This document shows positions 44,893 to 54,401 of a DNA stretch of 64,000 nt, piece after piece. Under the pieces are notes generated by a model. That model ran no database searches and had not been told where the DNA came from. It worked only from the letters and a program-made list of their open reading frames with translations. Each line of letters starts with the position of its first letter. Position 1 is the first letter of the stretch. A program made the translations under genes and the position numbers. Source of the stretch: an uncultured Paracoccaceae bacterium (GTDB lineage: Bacteria > Pseudomonadota > Alphaproteobacteria > Rhodobacterales > Rhodobacteraceae); assembly GCA_947495295.1 (NCBI GenBank), contig CANLYJ010000009.1, positions 19,958-83,957 of the forward strand. The letters run 5' to 3'.

Positions 44893-45768
44893 TCAAGCGT
44901 TTCGGGCGATCAGTTGATCTTGGGTGTTGTCGGTCAAAAGGGCGTTGATTGTGTTTTTGCCTGCCGCATCGCCCGTTGTTATCAGTAACAGGGCTTTCCA
45001 AAGACACCAGCCCCTGGCCCGTGCCCATGTGTCATTGTCCAAATTCAGCGCGTCGCGAAACACAGCGCGTGTCGGCTGATCAAAGAATGTCCATGCAATT
45101 GTCAGATCGCAGGCAGGGTCACCCATCGCGCAGCATCCGAAATCAATGACCGCTGACAGGCTATTGTCCTGTACCAGCAGGTTCCCAACCGCCACATCCC
45201 CGTGCAGCCAGACCTGTGCTTGCGTCCAGTTGCTGTGGCAGGCCTTTGCCCAAAGGCGCAAAATCGCGTCCTGATCAACAGCACTGCCCAGCTGATCCAG
45301 GCAATGTCGTACCTCCTGATCGTAAATCCGCAGATCGCCACCGCGATGGAAATTGTGCGGGCCCGGTCCAGGTCCGCCCGTGACTGGTGCATGTTGCAAG
45401 GCATGCAGAAACGCAGCCAGATCAGATGCGAGCCCTTCTGTTGGATGCGCCGGATGATCGCCGGGCAGCCATGCCATCACGCTCCATTCAAAGGGGTAGG
45501 CATCTGATGGACATCCCTTGGCCAAGGGTTTTGGAATCGGCTGCGGCAGATGTGGGGCAAGTTTGGGCAGCCATGTCTGTTCTTTCTCCACCTGCGCGGC
45601 ATAGGCCGTGGCACTGGGCAGGCGCACCGACATTTGCGTGCCCAGATGAAAGGTCCGGTTATCCCACCCAAATGCGGCCACGGGGGCTGCTGGCAAATCG
45701 GTCCATTGCGGGAACTGGTCCGCGATCAGGTCGCGGACCAGATCAGTTGTAATCTGCGGATCGCTCAA
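44893..45768 (-). CDS. Aminoglycoside phosphotransferase (APH)-family kinase
   Basis: This 291-aa kinase-like protein has the Brenner motif WLHGDVAVGNLLV (catalytic Asp) and metal-binding VIDFGCCAMGDPACD, with N-lobe VRLPSATAYAAQVEKE. These proteins phosphorylate aminoglycosides, macrolides or choline-like metabolites; no resistance can be assigned from sequence. Its start overlaps the end of the M42 peptidase gene on the same strand, so it is translated from the same message. Confidence 0.87.
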   Translation of the reverse strand: MSDPQITTDLVRDLIADQFPQWTDLPAAPVAAFGWDNRTFHLGTQMSVRLPSATAYAAQVEKEQTWLPKLAPHLPQPIPKPLAKGCPSDAYPFEWSVMAWLPGDHPAHPTEGLASDLAAFLHALQHAPVTGGPGPGPHNFHRGGDLRIYDQEVRHCLDQLGSAVDQDAILRLWAKACHSNWTQAQVWLHGDVAVGNLLVQDNSLSAVIDFGCCAMGDPACDLTIAWTFFDQPTRAVFRDALNLDNDTWARARGWCLWKALLLITTGDAAGKNTINALLTDNTQDQLIARNA

Positions 45769-46796
45769 TACTCCGCCAGATAGGCGACAAGGATATCAAG
45801 TGCGGCTTGCAGATCGTTCTTGTCGATCATCTCGGTCACGGTGTGGATGTAGCGGGTGCCAACTGTGATCCCGACAGCACGGGCACCTGCGGCGGCCTGC
45901 TGTGCGGCGGCACCGTCTTGTCCGCCAGCGGCCAGCATCGTGCGCTGATAGGGGATCTTTTTCTTCTTCGCCAGCGCCTCAACTTCGGACACCAAGGCTT
46001 TGTCAGCAATAAAGGAACTGTCGCGTACATGCAGACCGAACCCCTCGCCTTGTTGGGTTGTTGCATCTTTTTCCGGAATGCCCGGTGTGTCGCAGGCCAG
46101 TGTCACATCGATGCCCAGACCGATATCGGGCTGGATGGCATAGCTTGCCGTGCGGGCGCCGCGCAGCCCAACCTCTTCCTGACAGGTGAAGGCCACGTGA
46201 ATTTCGGCGCCTTTGCCCTTTTTGCCCAGCTTGCGCATCGCCTCGATCCCCAGCCAGCAGGCAATGCGGTTATCCAGCGCCTTTGACACCAGCTTGTCAC
46301 CCATCTCGACAAATGGTTCGTCCATCACCACAAAATCGCCAACCTGCACAACATCGCGCGCCTTATCCCCCATACCGAGATCGACAAAGAACTCACCCAC
46401 TTGCGGGACTTTCTTGCGGTCCTCGGGGGCAGAGATATGGATGGGCTTGCCGCCCGGGTTCATCACCCCTTTGAAATCGCCATTATCCGTGCAGACCAGC
46501 ACCCGGCGTGAAAACAGGTTGCGGGGATCAAACCCGCCGACCGGCTGCAGATAAAGAAAGCCGTTCTTGTCGATATGGCTGACCAGAAACCCGATTTCAT
46601 CCATATGGCACAGCAACATGACCTTGGGCGCGCCTTTCTTCTTGGCGTCGCGGCGACACAAAAGTGATCCCATCGGGTCGGTTGTGACCGCGTCGAACAT
46701 CCCCTTGATCTCGTCCTGGATCAGATCGCGGACGCGGTGTTCGTGGCCCGGGACGCCGGGCATTTCACAAAGACGTTTGAGCAGGTCGATATTCAT
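45765..46796 (-). CDS. M42-family metallopeptidase
   Basis: This 343-aa protein starts at ATG 46796 with AAGGAG six bases upstream; a longer frame exists to 46865. Metal ligands and catalytic residues are visible: VMLLCHMDEIGFLV, SKALDNRIACWLG (Asp), CQEEVGLRGA (Glu pair) and a late HTVTEMI His. M42 enzymes (FrvX, tetrahedral aminopeptidases) act as large cytoplasmic dodecamers that trim peptides. It is coupled to the downstream APH-like gene. Confidence 0.9.
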   Translation of the reverse strand: MNIDLLKRLCEMPGVPGHEHRVRDLIQDEIKGMFDAVTTDPMGSLLCRRDAKKKGAPKVMLLCHMDEIGFLVSHIDKNGFLYLQPVGGFDPRNLFSRRVLVCTDNGDFKGVMNPGGKPIHISAPEDRKKVPQVGEFFVDLGMGDKARDVVQVGDFVVMDEPFVEMGDKLVSKALDNRIACWLGIEAMRKLGKKGKGAEIHVAFTCQEEVGLRGARTASYAIQPDIGLGIDVTLACDTPGIPEKDATTQQGEGFGLHVRDSSFIADKALVSEVEALAKKKKIPYQRTMLAAGGQDGAAAQQAAAGARAVGITVGTRYIHTVTEMIDKNDLQAALDILVAYLAEY

Positions 46797-47024
46797 GGGG
46801 GACTCCTTGGTATTTGGTGAGTGGTCGTGCCCGCATGATGACAATGATCCACAGGAAATTGCCATGGCAAATCACTTATCCCCAAGAAATTGCTTTACAG
46901 GACGCCCCTGATGCCTGCACGATATGTTGTAGGGGACAAAGGTGAACAACACCGCCCCTAGAGCAGGCACCTAGCGCTTGGGCACTGCCATGACCCATGC
47001 GCCAAAGCAGTGAGGCCGGTTACG

Positions 47025-47528
47025 ATGGCATTATCAGAACATTACCTTGAGGCTGAGGATCTTCACCCGATCGATTTGGTGGAACATATCGCGGAACACC
47101 ACGCATGGGAGTTTGACCGCATCCATGATGACCAGATCGCCATGGCCGTTGAAGGACAGTGGCGTACCTATTCCATTACGCTGGCCTGGTCTGCCTATGA
47201 CGAGACACTGCGCCTGATCTGCACTTTTGATATGGAACCCCCCGCAGAGCGGATGCCAGCCTTGTTTGAGGCGCTCAACACCATCAATGATCGTTGCTGG
47301 GCGGGGGCGTTTACCTGGTGGGACGAACAAAAGCTGATGGTTTATCGCTATGGGCTGGTGCTGACCGGGGATCAGATGGCAGGGCCTGATCAGGTGGATA
47401 CCATGATCAACGCCGCAGTCGCGGCTTGTGAACAATATTACCCCGCGATCCAGTTGGTCACATGGTCTGACCGGACAGCGAAGGAAGCGGTCGAGGCAGC
47501 CATTGGCGGCGTTTACGGGCGCGCCTGA
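47025..47528 (+). CDS. YbjN domain-containing protein
   Basis: This 167-aa protein has the YbjN fold (TIR-chaperone-like, SecB-related) with WRTYSITLAWSAYDETLRL, then LFEALNTINDRCWAGAFTWW. The start ATG at 47025 has GAGG upstream; the GTG at 47010 is less likely. Family function is unclear; E. coli YbjN affects motility and stress. Here it is the first gene of a plus-strand unit with proC, csaA and a dehydrogenase, as in relatives. Confidence 0.87.
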   Translation: MALSEHYLEAEDLHPIDLVEHIAEHHAWEFDRIHDDQIAMAVEGQWRTYSITLAWSAYDETLRLICTFDMEPPAERMPALFEALNTINDRCWAGAFTWWDEQKLMVYRYGLVLTGDQMAGPDQVDTMINAAVAACEQYYPAIQLVTWSDRTAKEAVEAAIGGVYGRA

Positions 47529-47596
47529 TAATTTGGCGTAAGATGGGTTTAAACCCATCTTACCTTTCCGTAATCTCCCGCCAAAAGGGAGATGTC

Positions 47597-48412
47597 ATGC
47601 AAGATACCGAACTGGCGCAGCGCGGCCTTGTTTTATTGGGTTGCGGCAAGATGGGATCGGCCATGTTGGCGGGCTGGCTGGCAGGGGGCTTGTCCCCGCA
47701 GGCGGTCTGGGTCATCGATCCGCACCCATCCGATTGGGTGCAGGCGCAGGGTGTGCATTTGAACACTGATTTGCCCGCCGATCCGGCCATCGTACTGGTG
47801 GCTGTCAAACCGCAGATGATGGGTGACGCGTTGCCATCAATGCAGGCGCTGGGCAATGGATCGACCTTGTTTTTATCGGTCGCGGCGGGCACGTCGATTG
47901 CGACATTTGCCGATGTTCTGGGGGCTGAAACGCCGATCATTCGGGCGATGCCCAACACACCGGCGGCCGTCGGGCGGGGGATCACAGCCATGATTGGCAA
48001 TGATTGCGCAACGGAGGCCCATTTGGATATGGCCGACAATCTGTTGCGTGCGGTTGGCGAAACGGTCCGGTTGGAAAGTGAAAGCCAGATGGATGCCGTG
48101 ACCGGGGTGTCCGGCTCTGGTCCTGCTTATGTGTTTCACATGATCGAGGCGCTGGCCGCCGCCGGCGAGGCCGAAGGCCTGGCACCTGATTTGGCGATGC
48201 AACTGGCCAAGGCGACGGTTGCAGGTGCGGGTGCCTTGGCCATGGCGGCAGATGAGACGCCTGCCCAGCTGCGGGTGAATGTGACGTCGCCCAACGGCAC
48301 GACGCAAGCCGGGTTGGAGGTGTTGATGGACGATAGTAACGGTTTGAAAAATATAATGAAAAATACCGTCTCAGCAGCTGCCAACAGATCGCGGGAGCTG
48401 TCGCATGGCTGA
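47597..48412 (+). CDS. proC: Pyrroline-5-carboxylate reductase
   Basis: This 271-aa enzyme reduces pyrroline-5-carboxylate to proline with NAD(P)H. Rossmann motif GLVLLGCGKMGSAMLAGW, then AVKPQMM, IIRAMPNTPAAVGRGI and the dimerisation signature GVSGSGPAYVFHMIEAL followed by TSPNGTTQAGLEVL. AGGGAG lies 5 nt before ATG 47597; the longer frame from 47543 lacks it. It overlaps csaA by eight bases. Confidence 0.95.
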   Translation: MQDTELAQRGLVLLGCGKMGSAMLAGWLAGGLSPQAVWVIDPHPSDWVQAQGVHLNTDLPADPAIVLVAVKPQMMGDALPSMQALGNGSTLFLSVAAGTSIATFADVLGAETPIIRAMPNTPAAVGRGITAMIGNDCATEAHLDMADNLLRAVGETVRLESESQMDAVTGVSGSGPAYVFHMIEALAAAGEAEGLAPDLAMQLAKATVAGAGALAMAADETPAQLRVNVTSPNGTTQAGLEVLMDDSNGLKNIMKNTVSAAANRSRELSHG

Positions 48413-48743
48413 GATATCCTTTGATGAATTTCTGAAAGTGGATGTGCGCGTTGGCACGGTTTTACGGGCTGAACCTTACCCCGAAGCGCGTAAACCTGCG
48501 ATCAAGCTTTGGATCGATTTTGGCGGCGAGATTGGGGAGAAAAAGACATCGGCCCAGATCACGGCCCATTACACGCCCGAAGCGTTGGTCGGCCGTCAGG
48601 TGCTGGCCGTTGTGAATTTCCCGCCCCGTCAGATTGGCAAATTCATGTCAGAGGTGCTGGTCCTTGGCATGCCTGATGAGAATGGTGAGATTGCCCTTGT
48701 CGGTCCTGATATGCCGGTCCCGAATGGAGGACGCTTACATTGA
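48405..48743 (+). CDS. csaA: CsaA-like tRNA-binding protein
   Basis: This 112-aa OB-fold dimer has FDEFLKVDVRVGTVLRAE, ARKPAIKLWIDFG, VVNFPPRQIGKFMSEVL and PVPNGGRLH. CsaA proteins bind tRNA and unfolded protein, acting as export-related chaperones in some bacteria. The family is often fused to or confused with the tRNA-binding tail of synthetases; here it is free-standing. Overlaps proC and the next gene. Confidence 0.93.
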   Translation: MAEISFDEFLKVDVRVGTVLRAEPYPEARKPAIKLWIDFGGEIGEKKTSAQITAHYTPEALVGRQVLAVVNFPPRQIGKFMSEVLVLGMPDENGEIALVGPDMPVPNGGRLH

Positions 48744-49687
48744 AGAAACTTTTGATCACCCGTGTTTTGCCCGATGCGAATCTGGAAGCCGCCCGTGCCC
48801 GTTACGATGTGACCGTGCGGGAAAGCACGGAGGGTTTGTCAGTTGCACAGGCGCAGGCGGCGCTGGCAAGCTATGACGCCATCCTGCCGACCTTGGGTGA
48901 TCAATTCGTTAAAGAGGCGTTTACCGGCGATATTCGCTGCGGTGTGCTGGCCAATTTTGGCGTGGGTTACAACCATATTGATGTAGATGCCGCCCATGCG
49001 GCCGGTGTGGCTGTGTCCAATACCCCTGATGTGGTGACGGATGCGACCGCGGATATTGGCATGACCCTGATCCTGTCGGCATGCCGCCGCGCGGGCGAGG
49101 GCGAACGGTTGGTACGTGCGGGTCGCTGGGGCGGATGGGGCCCGACACAGATGCTGGGTACTCATGTGACCGGCAAGACGGTGGGAATTGTGGGCATGGG
49201 CCGGATCGGGCAGGCTGTGGCGCGTCGCTGTCACTATGGTTTTGATATGCCTGTACTTTTCTTTAACCGGTCACGCAAGAAAGTCGATTTTCCGGCACGC
49301 CAGCTGGACAGTTTGGCCGACCTGATGGGGCAGGCGGATATCATTGTGGTGACCGTGCCGGGGGGCGGTGCCAATACGCAATTGATTGATGCGGATGCTT
49401 TGGCGGCGATGAAATCAACCGGGATTTTCATCAATATCGCCCGGGGCGACGTGGTTGACGAAGACGCCTTGATTGCAGCCCTTGAAGCGCAACAGATCGC
49501 CGGTGCAGGGTTGGATGTGTTTGCCAACGAACCCCATGTGCCGCCCCGTTTGCGGGCGTTGGAAAATGCCGTGCTGCTGCCGCATCTGGGCACCGCAGCG
49601 CTGGAGGTGCGTGCGGCGATGGGGCAGATGGCGTTGCACAATATCGTGGCCTGGGATGAAGGTCGCCCGCTGCCGCAGGCGGTCTGA
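48740..49687 (+). CDS. D-2-hydroxyacid dehydrogenase (glyoxylate/hydroxypyruvate reductase type)
   Basis: This 315-aa protein starts with TTG, set by GGAGG 9 nt upstream and overlapping the csaA stop. NAD-binding GIVGMGRIGQAVARR, catalytic Arg in NIARGDVVDEDAL, Glu in the following helix, and His in LLPHLGTAALEVR are present, matching the D-isomer family. Sequence resembles GyaR/GhrB-type enzymes that reduce glyoxylate or hydroxypyruvate to glycolate or glycerate. Last gene of the YbjN-proC unit. Confidence 0.88.
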   Translation: MKKLLITRVLPDANLEAARARYDVTVRESTEGLSVAQAQAALASYDAILPTLGDQFVKEAFTGDIRCGVLANFGVGYNHIDVDAAHAAGVAVSNTPDVVTDATADIGMTLILSACRRAGEGERLVRAGRWGGWGPTQMLGTHVTGKTVGIVGMGRIGQAVARRCHYGFDMPVLFFNRSRKKVDFPARQLDSLADLMGQADIIVVTVPGGGANTQLIDADALAAMKSTGIFINIARGDVVDEDALIAALEAQQIAGAGLDVFANEPHVPPRLRALENAVLLPHLGTAALEVRAAMGQMALHNIVAWDEGRPLPQAV

Positions 49688-49769
49688 CCCACGCAACGTT
49701 CGGTGGTGTCGGGCAAGATTGTTTGCCCCGGATCGCACCCAAACCCGTTAATGCCTTGTTTTGCGCCTG

Positions 49770-49870
49770 AATCGGCTGTCGGCAAAGCGTCGGCGGGACG
49801 TCGGCAAAACGTCGGACCCTTTTCGGGGTGGGTTGCTGGTTTAACGCAGCGCGCGGTGTAAACGTTACCC
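49770..49870. repeat. Dispersed repeat, family 2 (copy B)
   Basis: It has GTCGGCAAAGCGTCGG, then ACGTCGGCAAAACGTCGGAC (49798-49817), a GC-rich spacer and TTTAACGCAGCGCGCGG. The order and sequence match the copy at 20.9 kb, with a different spacer. It lies within a 449-bp gap before the exchanger gene; the remainder (49871-50136) holds only short frames with no family match and may be decayed DNA. Confidence 0.7.
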
Positions 49871-50136
49871 GGCTGTTCATATCTTTGGGCGTCGCGCATA
49901 TGATCAGAACCCCGCGCTGTGCGGTCTATCGCCCCGGCACAAAAGGCCCTCGCATGTGGAACACCGCGTATTTTGATGCGATGCAGCGGATTTTCTGAAC
50001 CGCATCACGCAATATTGACCCGCACCCGAGCTTCAGCTTTGTCCAAGTCAACGACCGTATCGCGGGACTTAGCGCGCTTTCGCTGCGGCTGCACCAATGT
50101 CCGGTTTTGGTAACCTTCAATGCAAAAGAGATGCAC

Positions 50137-51093
50137 CTACGGCAGAAGCAGAAATCCCAAGTAAAGCGAGTAAGCTACCACAAAAAGCCCGCCCTCGCGC
50201 CGACTGAGTGTCCATCCGGTTCTCGCAAAGAGCAGGAGCAGGACTGTAGCGCCGCACATTACCCAGATATCTAACCGGATGATTTCAGATGGCACATTCA
50301 TTGGCTGAACAATTGCGGTGACCCCCAGAATTCCGAGAATGTTGAAGATGTTGCTGCCCAAGACGTTGCCAAGAGCAACGTCGCCTTGTCCTTTGCGCAC
50401 CGCGATAATCGAGGTTACCAGTTCCGGCATTGAGGTGCCGATTGCCACGATTGTCAGCCCAATGAGTGTTTCAGACAATCCAGCGGCTTGCGCGATTGAG
50501 ACCCCGCCTGACACCAGAAACCGCGCCCCGAAGATCGTAACTACAAGCCCGATCAAAGCAATGCCAATCGATGTGCCGAGTGCGTAGTCAGGGCCGGGTA
50601 CAGCTGCGGCCTCACCCTCATAGACGGCGGTTGCCAGGGTGCCACCACCGCGCTTCTCGGCCCAGAGTGTGAAAGTCAAATAAGCGGTTAGGGTTGCGAT
50701 AAACCCAAAGCCAACGAAACGACTGATGTCCCCCCAAAGTACCGTGGCCAGGCACAGGAGTGTCGCAACGACCATGACTGTCCCATCGCGGCGGAATGCC
50801 TTTGGGTCGACGGCAATCGGCGCGAGGCATGCAGCAATACCGAGGATCAGTAGCACGTTGCTAACGTTGCTACCGACCACATTGCCAATGGCGATGCCGG
50901 ACGAGCCTGAGAGTGCAGCTTGCAAGCTTGTAACAAGCTCTGGCGTCGAGGTGCCGAAGCCGACCAATGTCAGTCCGATCACCATCGGTGATATGCCGAA
51001 GGATTTCGCGCCCGAGACAGCGCCACGCACCAGCATTTCGCCCCCGACAACGAGGCCTGCGAGACCAAGAACAACAAGGAGTGACGCACTCAT
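50137..51093 (-). CDS. Na+/Ca2+ exchanger (CaCA family, YrbG-like)
   Basis: This 318-aa integral membrane protein has about ten helices in two inverted halves. Both alpha-repeats are clear: GFGTSTPELVTSLQAALSG with GNVVGSNVSNVL, and AIGTSMPELVTSIIAVRKG with GNVLGSNIFNIL. Those acidic/Ser/Asn positions bind cations. It probably exports Ca2+ against Na+ or H+. Its start overlaps the MFS gene by four bases. Third gene of a ZntB-MFS-exchanger unit. Confidence 0.92.
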   Translation of the reverse strand: MSASLLVVLGLAGLVVGGEMLVRGAVSGAKSFGISPMVIGLTLVGFGTSTPELVTSLQAALSGSSGIAIGNVVGSNVSNVLLILGIAACLAPIAVDPKAFRRDGTVMVVATLLCLATVLWGDISRFVGFGFIATLTAYLTFTLWAEKRGGGTLATAVYEGEAAAVPGPDYALGTSIGIALIGLVVTIFGARFLVSGGVSIAQAAGLSETLIGLTIVAIGTSMPELVTSIIAVRKGQGDVALGNVLGSNIFNILGILGVTAIVQPMNVPSEIIRLDIWVMCGATVLLLLFARTGWTLSRREGGLFVVAYSLYLGFLLLP

Positions 51094-52391
51094 TCTTTTG
51101 GGTCTTTCTCTGCAGTAGGCGTGCTAGTTGGCATTTCGGACGGTTGATCTGCATCCAGTTCAGATTGATCCGCCGCAAGAGCTGCGGTTTCGGGCGTGGA
51201 CGCCCGCGCAAGCGGCTTGGCCTGGAACGAGACCTTGTTTTCGGCGGTGACGGCTGGCGCGATTTTCAGGCGCAGTAGTGCAAAGAGGAGCAGCAATATG
51301 TGTGCCAAACCGGTAATTGCAAATAGGCTCGCCGCACCAAAGGATGTCATTGCAAAACCCGCAACGGTTGGGCCGACAATCGACCCAATCCCAAACACCA
51401 ACAGAAGCCCCCCACTGACCTGAATAAACGTACCCGGCTCTGCATGGTCATTCGCATGGGCCACAATCACCGGATACATCGAAAAAACCGTTGCCCCGAA
51501 GAGCGCCGACAACGCGAGTACGACGAGCGGTTGTGTTGCGCCAGTGAACAGAAACAGGGCATCCGCGAGTAAGGCAAAGACAGTGATGCCGATCAGAACC
51601 TTGCGGCGGTCAAATTTATCTGAGGCAATACCAACAGGGATTTGCATCGCGGCCCCGGCAAGGATTGGAATGCTGGCAAAGAGCGCGATGTCGTTCAGGT
51701 CCATCTGGATTCGTGCGGCGTAGACTGCGGCGAGAGTCCCGAAAGCAGCATTCGATATGCCGACCATCAGGACCGCAAAGACGGCAATGGGTGAGTTTTT
51801 CCAAAGACCACGCAGATCCAAGGAAACCTGTGTCAGGGGACGCGGCGTTGTTGTGGCGCTGATCGCGGTCGGCAAGAGCGCCAAACAATAGACCATCGCG
51901 GCCAGCACAAAGAAGAAATACCCGTTTGAATCCCCGAGCGTCAGCACCATCTGCCCTGCCGTCGTCGCAGCCAGGTTGACCATCGTGTAGATGCCAAAGA
52001 TGCGACCACGCGAGGATGCATCCGCGCGTTCGTTCAGCCAACTTTCTACGATCATCGCGGCCCCGGCAAAACAAAAGCCGGACAAGGCGCGTACAGGTAT
52101 CCACACCCATGGCGTAATAAGGACCAGCGACAGCAAGACGGCAATCGCCGCAATCGCACACATGGCCCCAAAAGCACGAATATGACCGACGCGGGCGACC
52201 AAGCCGGGCGTTCGCATGCATCCGGCGACATAGCCAATAGCCCAGCCCGTGCCCAGTAGACCTAAGGATGCGGCCGTAAATCCCTCTGCTTCCCCCCTGA
52301 TTGGCAGGATTAACCCGTTGACCCCGCCTGCGAACAACAAGAAAGCCGAGCCCATGAGGAGCGCCGAAAGCGGAAGTAAGCTGCGTACCAT
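51090..52391 (-). CDS. MFS transporter (YcaD-like)
   Basis: This 433-aa protein has twelve hydrophobic segments. It begins LLPLSALLMGSAFLLFAGG and carries the GxxSDxxDRRxxL-like A motif between helices 8 and 9 (GIASDKFDRRKVLIG) and RGRIFGIYTM after helix 4. Closest in style to the YcaD/DUF894 group of putative solute exporters; substrate unknown. A polar, acidic 50-residue C-terminal tail is unusual. Lies 15 bp from zntB. Confidence 0.85.
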   Translation of the reverse strand: MVRSLLPLSALLMGSAFLLFAGGVNGLILPIRGEAEGFTAASLGLLGTGWAIGYVAGCMRTPGLVARVGHIRAFGAMCAIAAIAVLLSLVLITPWVWIPVRALSGFCFAGAAMIVESWLNERADASSRGRIFGIYTMVNLAATTAGQMVLTLGDSNGYFFFVLAAMVYCLALLPTAISATTTPRPLTQVSLDLRGLWKNSPIAVFAVLMVGISNAAFGTLAAVYAARIQMDLNDIALFASIPILAGAAMQIPVGIASDKFDRRKVLIGITVFALLADALFLFTGATQPLVVLALSALFGATVFSMYPVIVAHANDHAEPGTFIQVSGGLLLVFGIGSIVGPTVAGFAMTSFGAASLFAITGLAHILLLLFALLRLKIAPAVTAENKVSFQAKPLARASTPETAALAADQSELDADQPSEMPTSTPTAEKDPKE

Positions 52392-52406
52392 GAACGATTT
52401 AACCCC

Positions 52407-53369
52407 TTAAAGCCACTTCGCGAATTTGAATATCAAGAACAGCGCCAAGCCACCTATCGCTGACACCCCGGTCAGCACCCAGAACGCAGATGGTGCCGCC
52501 GTTCCTGGCATGCCCGCAACATTGACGCCAAAGAGCCCGGTCAGAAAACCAAGCGGTAGGAAGATCGCTGCCACGACCGACAACACGTAGCTGTTGCGGC
52601 TGAGGGCATGGGCGCGATCTGCATCGATATGGTCCTGCAGCGCGGAAAGACGATCGCGCGTCGCATCCAGTTCTTCGACGATGCGACGAGTCCTGTTTGC
52701 TGTTTCTCGCATCAAGGCCAACTCATCAGCGTTGATGATCCAGTTTTCCATCCCGGCGAGACAGGAAATCGCTTCCCGTTGCGGGTTAATGAACCGCCGC
52801 ATCTTGATAACTGCCTGCCTGATGTGGCCAAGCTTTCCGGTCGGAAGACGCTGCCCATTCGCCACAACCTCCTCCAATTCGTCAGTCTGCTCCTCCAAGC
52901 CCAGAGAGACCGCTTCAATCCGGTTCGTCAGCCCATATGTCAGCTCAGCCAAGAACTTGCCGACGGTTTCGGGCGCAACACCTGCATCGGCCGACTGTCG
53001 GATCGTATCAACGGCCCAGACCTTGCGCATCCGCGCAGATACGATCACCCGGTCCGTTACCCATAGGCGGAGTGACACCATATCTTCAGGATCAGACTGT
53101 GGGTTCAGGTTGACACCGCGCAAGTTCAGGATCAGGCCATCATCCAACCGCTCGCAGCGAGGACGTGTTTCGCTTTGCCAAAGCGCACGGGCGGCGATGT
53201 CCGGCAGATGTTCTTTCGCCCATGGTCGCAGCGCTTCATCTTGCGAATTGATGTGTATCCAACGGTAGCCTTGGCTGGCGTTCAGGTCCAAAGGACCGCC
53301 ACTGATCGCCGTCGCGTTGCCTTTTTCAACATCGAAAGCGGCTATTGGCGTGATATTATGCATTTCCAT
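52407..53369 (-). CDS. zntB: CorA-family zinc transporter ZntB
   Basis: This 320-aa protein has a soluble N-terminal domain and two C-terminal membrane helices. The pore motif is GLFGVNVAGMPG, in which the GVN of ZntB-type proteins replaces the GMN of CorA Mg2+ channels. Helical stalk RRFINPQREAISCLAG and RRIVEELDATRDRLSALQDH. ZntB imports Zn2+ with protons in recent studies (earlier described as an exporter). First gene of the minus-strand transporter unit, divergent from the PsiE-like gene. Confidence 0.9.
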   Translation of the reverse strand: MEMHNITPIAAFDVEKGNATAISGGPLDLNASQGYRWIHINSQDEALRPWAKEHLPDIAARALWQSETRPRCERLDDGLILNLRGVNLNPQSDPEDMVSLRLWVTDRVIVSARMRKVWAVDTIRQSADAGVAPETVGKFLAELTYGLTNRIEAVSLGLEEQTDELEEVVANGQRLPTGKLGHIRQAVIKMRRFINPQREAISCLAGMENWIINADELALMRETANRTRRIVEELDATRDRLSALQDHIDADRAHALSRNSYVLSVVAAIFLPLGFLTGLFGVNVAGMPGTAAPSAFWVLTGVSAIGGLALFLIFKFAKWL

Positions 53370-53427
53370 CGGGCCAACTTAGGGTCAAAACTTGGTCCCA
53401 ACCAGATACTAAAAATGAGAGCGCAAA

Positions 53428-53865
53428 TTGCAGGACACAGACCACGACGACCATATACATGATCCCCTTTTAAAGGTTGCCCACAAGTTTGAATACTATG
53501 TCATTCTTGTTCTGGTAGGTACCGTTGGGGTGATCACTTTGCTTGCAATGGCGCGGCTGTTTTTCGGTATCTACGATGCGGTCTTCGTCAGTTGGGACGT
53601 CAAGAACTACCATGCCGTGCAAGTTCTATTTGGCATGGTGATGACTGTTCTGATCGCGCTGGAATTTGGTAACTCGATCCTGCGACACATCCGTGAGCAT
53701 TCGACCATTATTCAGGCGAGAGAGGTGATCCTAATCGGCATGATGGCTGTCGTTCGCAAGGTGATGATCATCGATCTGTCAGTAGCATCCCCTTGGCAAA
53801 TTGCAGCACTCGGAGCCGTCGCAGTATCGCTTGCCAGCGCATATTGGTTCATGCGCGACGATTGA
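53428..53865 (+). CDS. PsiE-family membrane protein
   Basis: This 145-aa protein has four hydrophobic segments and fits PsiE (phosphate-starvation-inducible E): KFEYYVILVLVGTVGVITLLA, LEFGNSILRHIREHSTIIQAREV, MMAVVRKVMIID. The start is TTG with TGAGAG upstream. Function unknown; expression in other bacteria responds to phosphate and stress. 89 bp upstream of a RimB/RimK-like operon, not obviously co-transcribed with zntB. Confidence 0.87.
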   Translation: MQDTDHDDHIHDPLLKVAHKFEYYVILVLVGTVGVITLLAMARLFFGIYDAVFVSWDVKNYHAVQVLFGMVMTVLIALEFGNSILRHIREHSTIIQAREVILIGMMAVVRKVMIIDLSVASPWQIAALGAVAVSLASAYWFMRDD

Positions 53866-53954
53866 AGGAACCCAATCCGTTAGACGGCTTACTGATGGTG
53901 TTCGGCGGTTGAAGGTTTCATAGTCATACAAAAGCAACATGGGGGATTCGCCAC

Positions 53955-54401
53955 ATGCTCGTTATCGGTTGGCAGGAACGGGTGGATTTGCCCTTGCTCG
54001 GCCTCACAAATCTGAAAGCCAAGATTGACACCGGCGCACGGACATCGGCGTTGCACGCGACGGACATTGTCGAATTTGAACGGGGTGATGCGCAATGGGT
54101 CCGGTTTCATACCCGTTTTGATGATGATGCTCATGATACCGACGTCGAATGCCCTATCCACGATCGCCGTCAGATTACAAACACAAGCGGTGTTCCGGAG
54201 ACCCGCATTGTTATTCGTACCAAATTTCGCATTTCCACACACCTTTGGAAGATTGACCTGTCGCTGACAGAGCGCACAGAAATGAAGTTTCGCATGATCG
54301 TTGGGCGCACAGCCATGCGGCGACATTCGATCCTCGTCGATCCCTGCAAACGCAATTTAACGACCCCCACCAGACCCAAGCGGTCAAAGGAGACGTCATG
54401 A
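53955..54401 (+). CDS. Retropepsin-like aspartic/zinc protease domain protein (RimB-like)
   Basis: This 148-aa protein has [19 protein letters not shown] then [13 protein letters not shown] with the DTGA catalytic Asp motif of retropepsin-like folds, and [19 protein letters not shown] at the end, as in the PF05618 family annotated as ATP-dependent zinc protease. Its stop overlaps rimK by four bases. In Pseudomonas a protein of this type works with RimK in ribosomal S6 modification; the same role is inferred here. Confidence 0.85.
   Translation: MLVIGWQERVDLPLLGLTNLKAKIDTGARTSALHATDIVEFERGDAQWVRFHTRFDDDAHDTDVECPIHDRRQITNTSGVPETRIVIRTKFRISTHLWKIDLSLTERTEMKFRMIVGRTAMRRHSILVDPCKRNLTTPTRPKRSKETS

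Noticed and set aside
46797..46865. Upstream extension of the M42 peptidase
   Set aside because: AAGGAG sits at the right distance before ATG 46796, and the extension carries no conserved sequence.
49919..50120. 64-codon open frames on both strands
   Set aside because: Neither has a ribosome site or recognisable protein pattern; the stretch is better described as non-coding or decayed.
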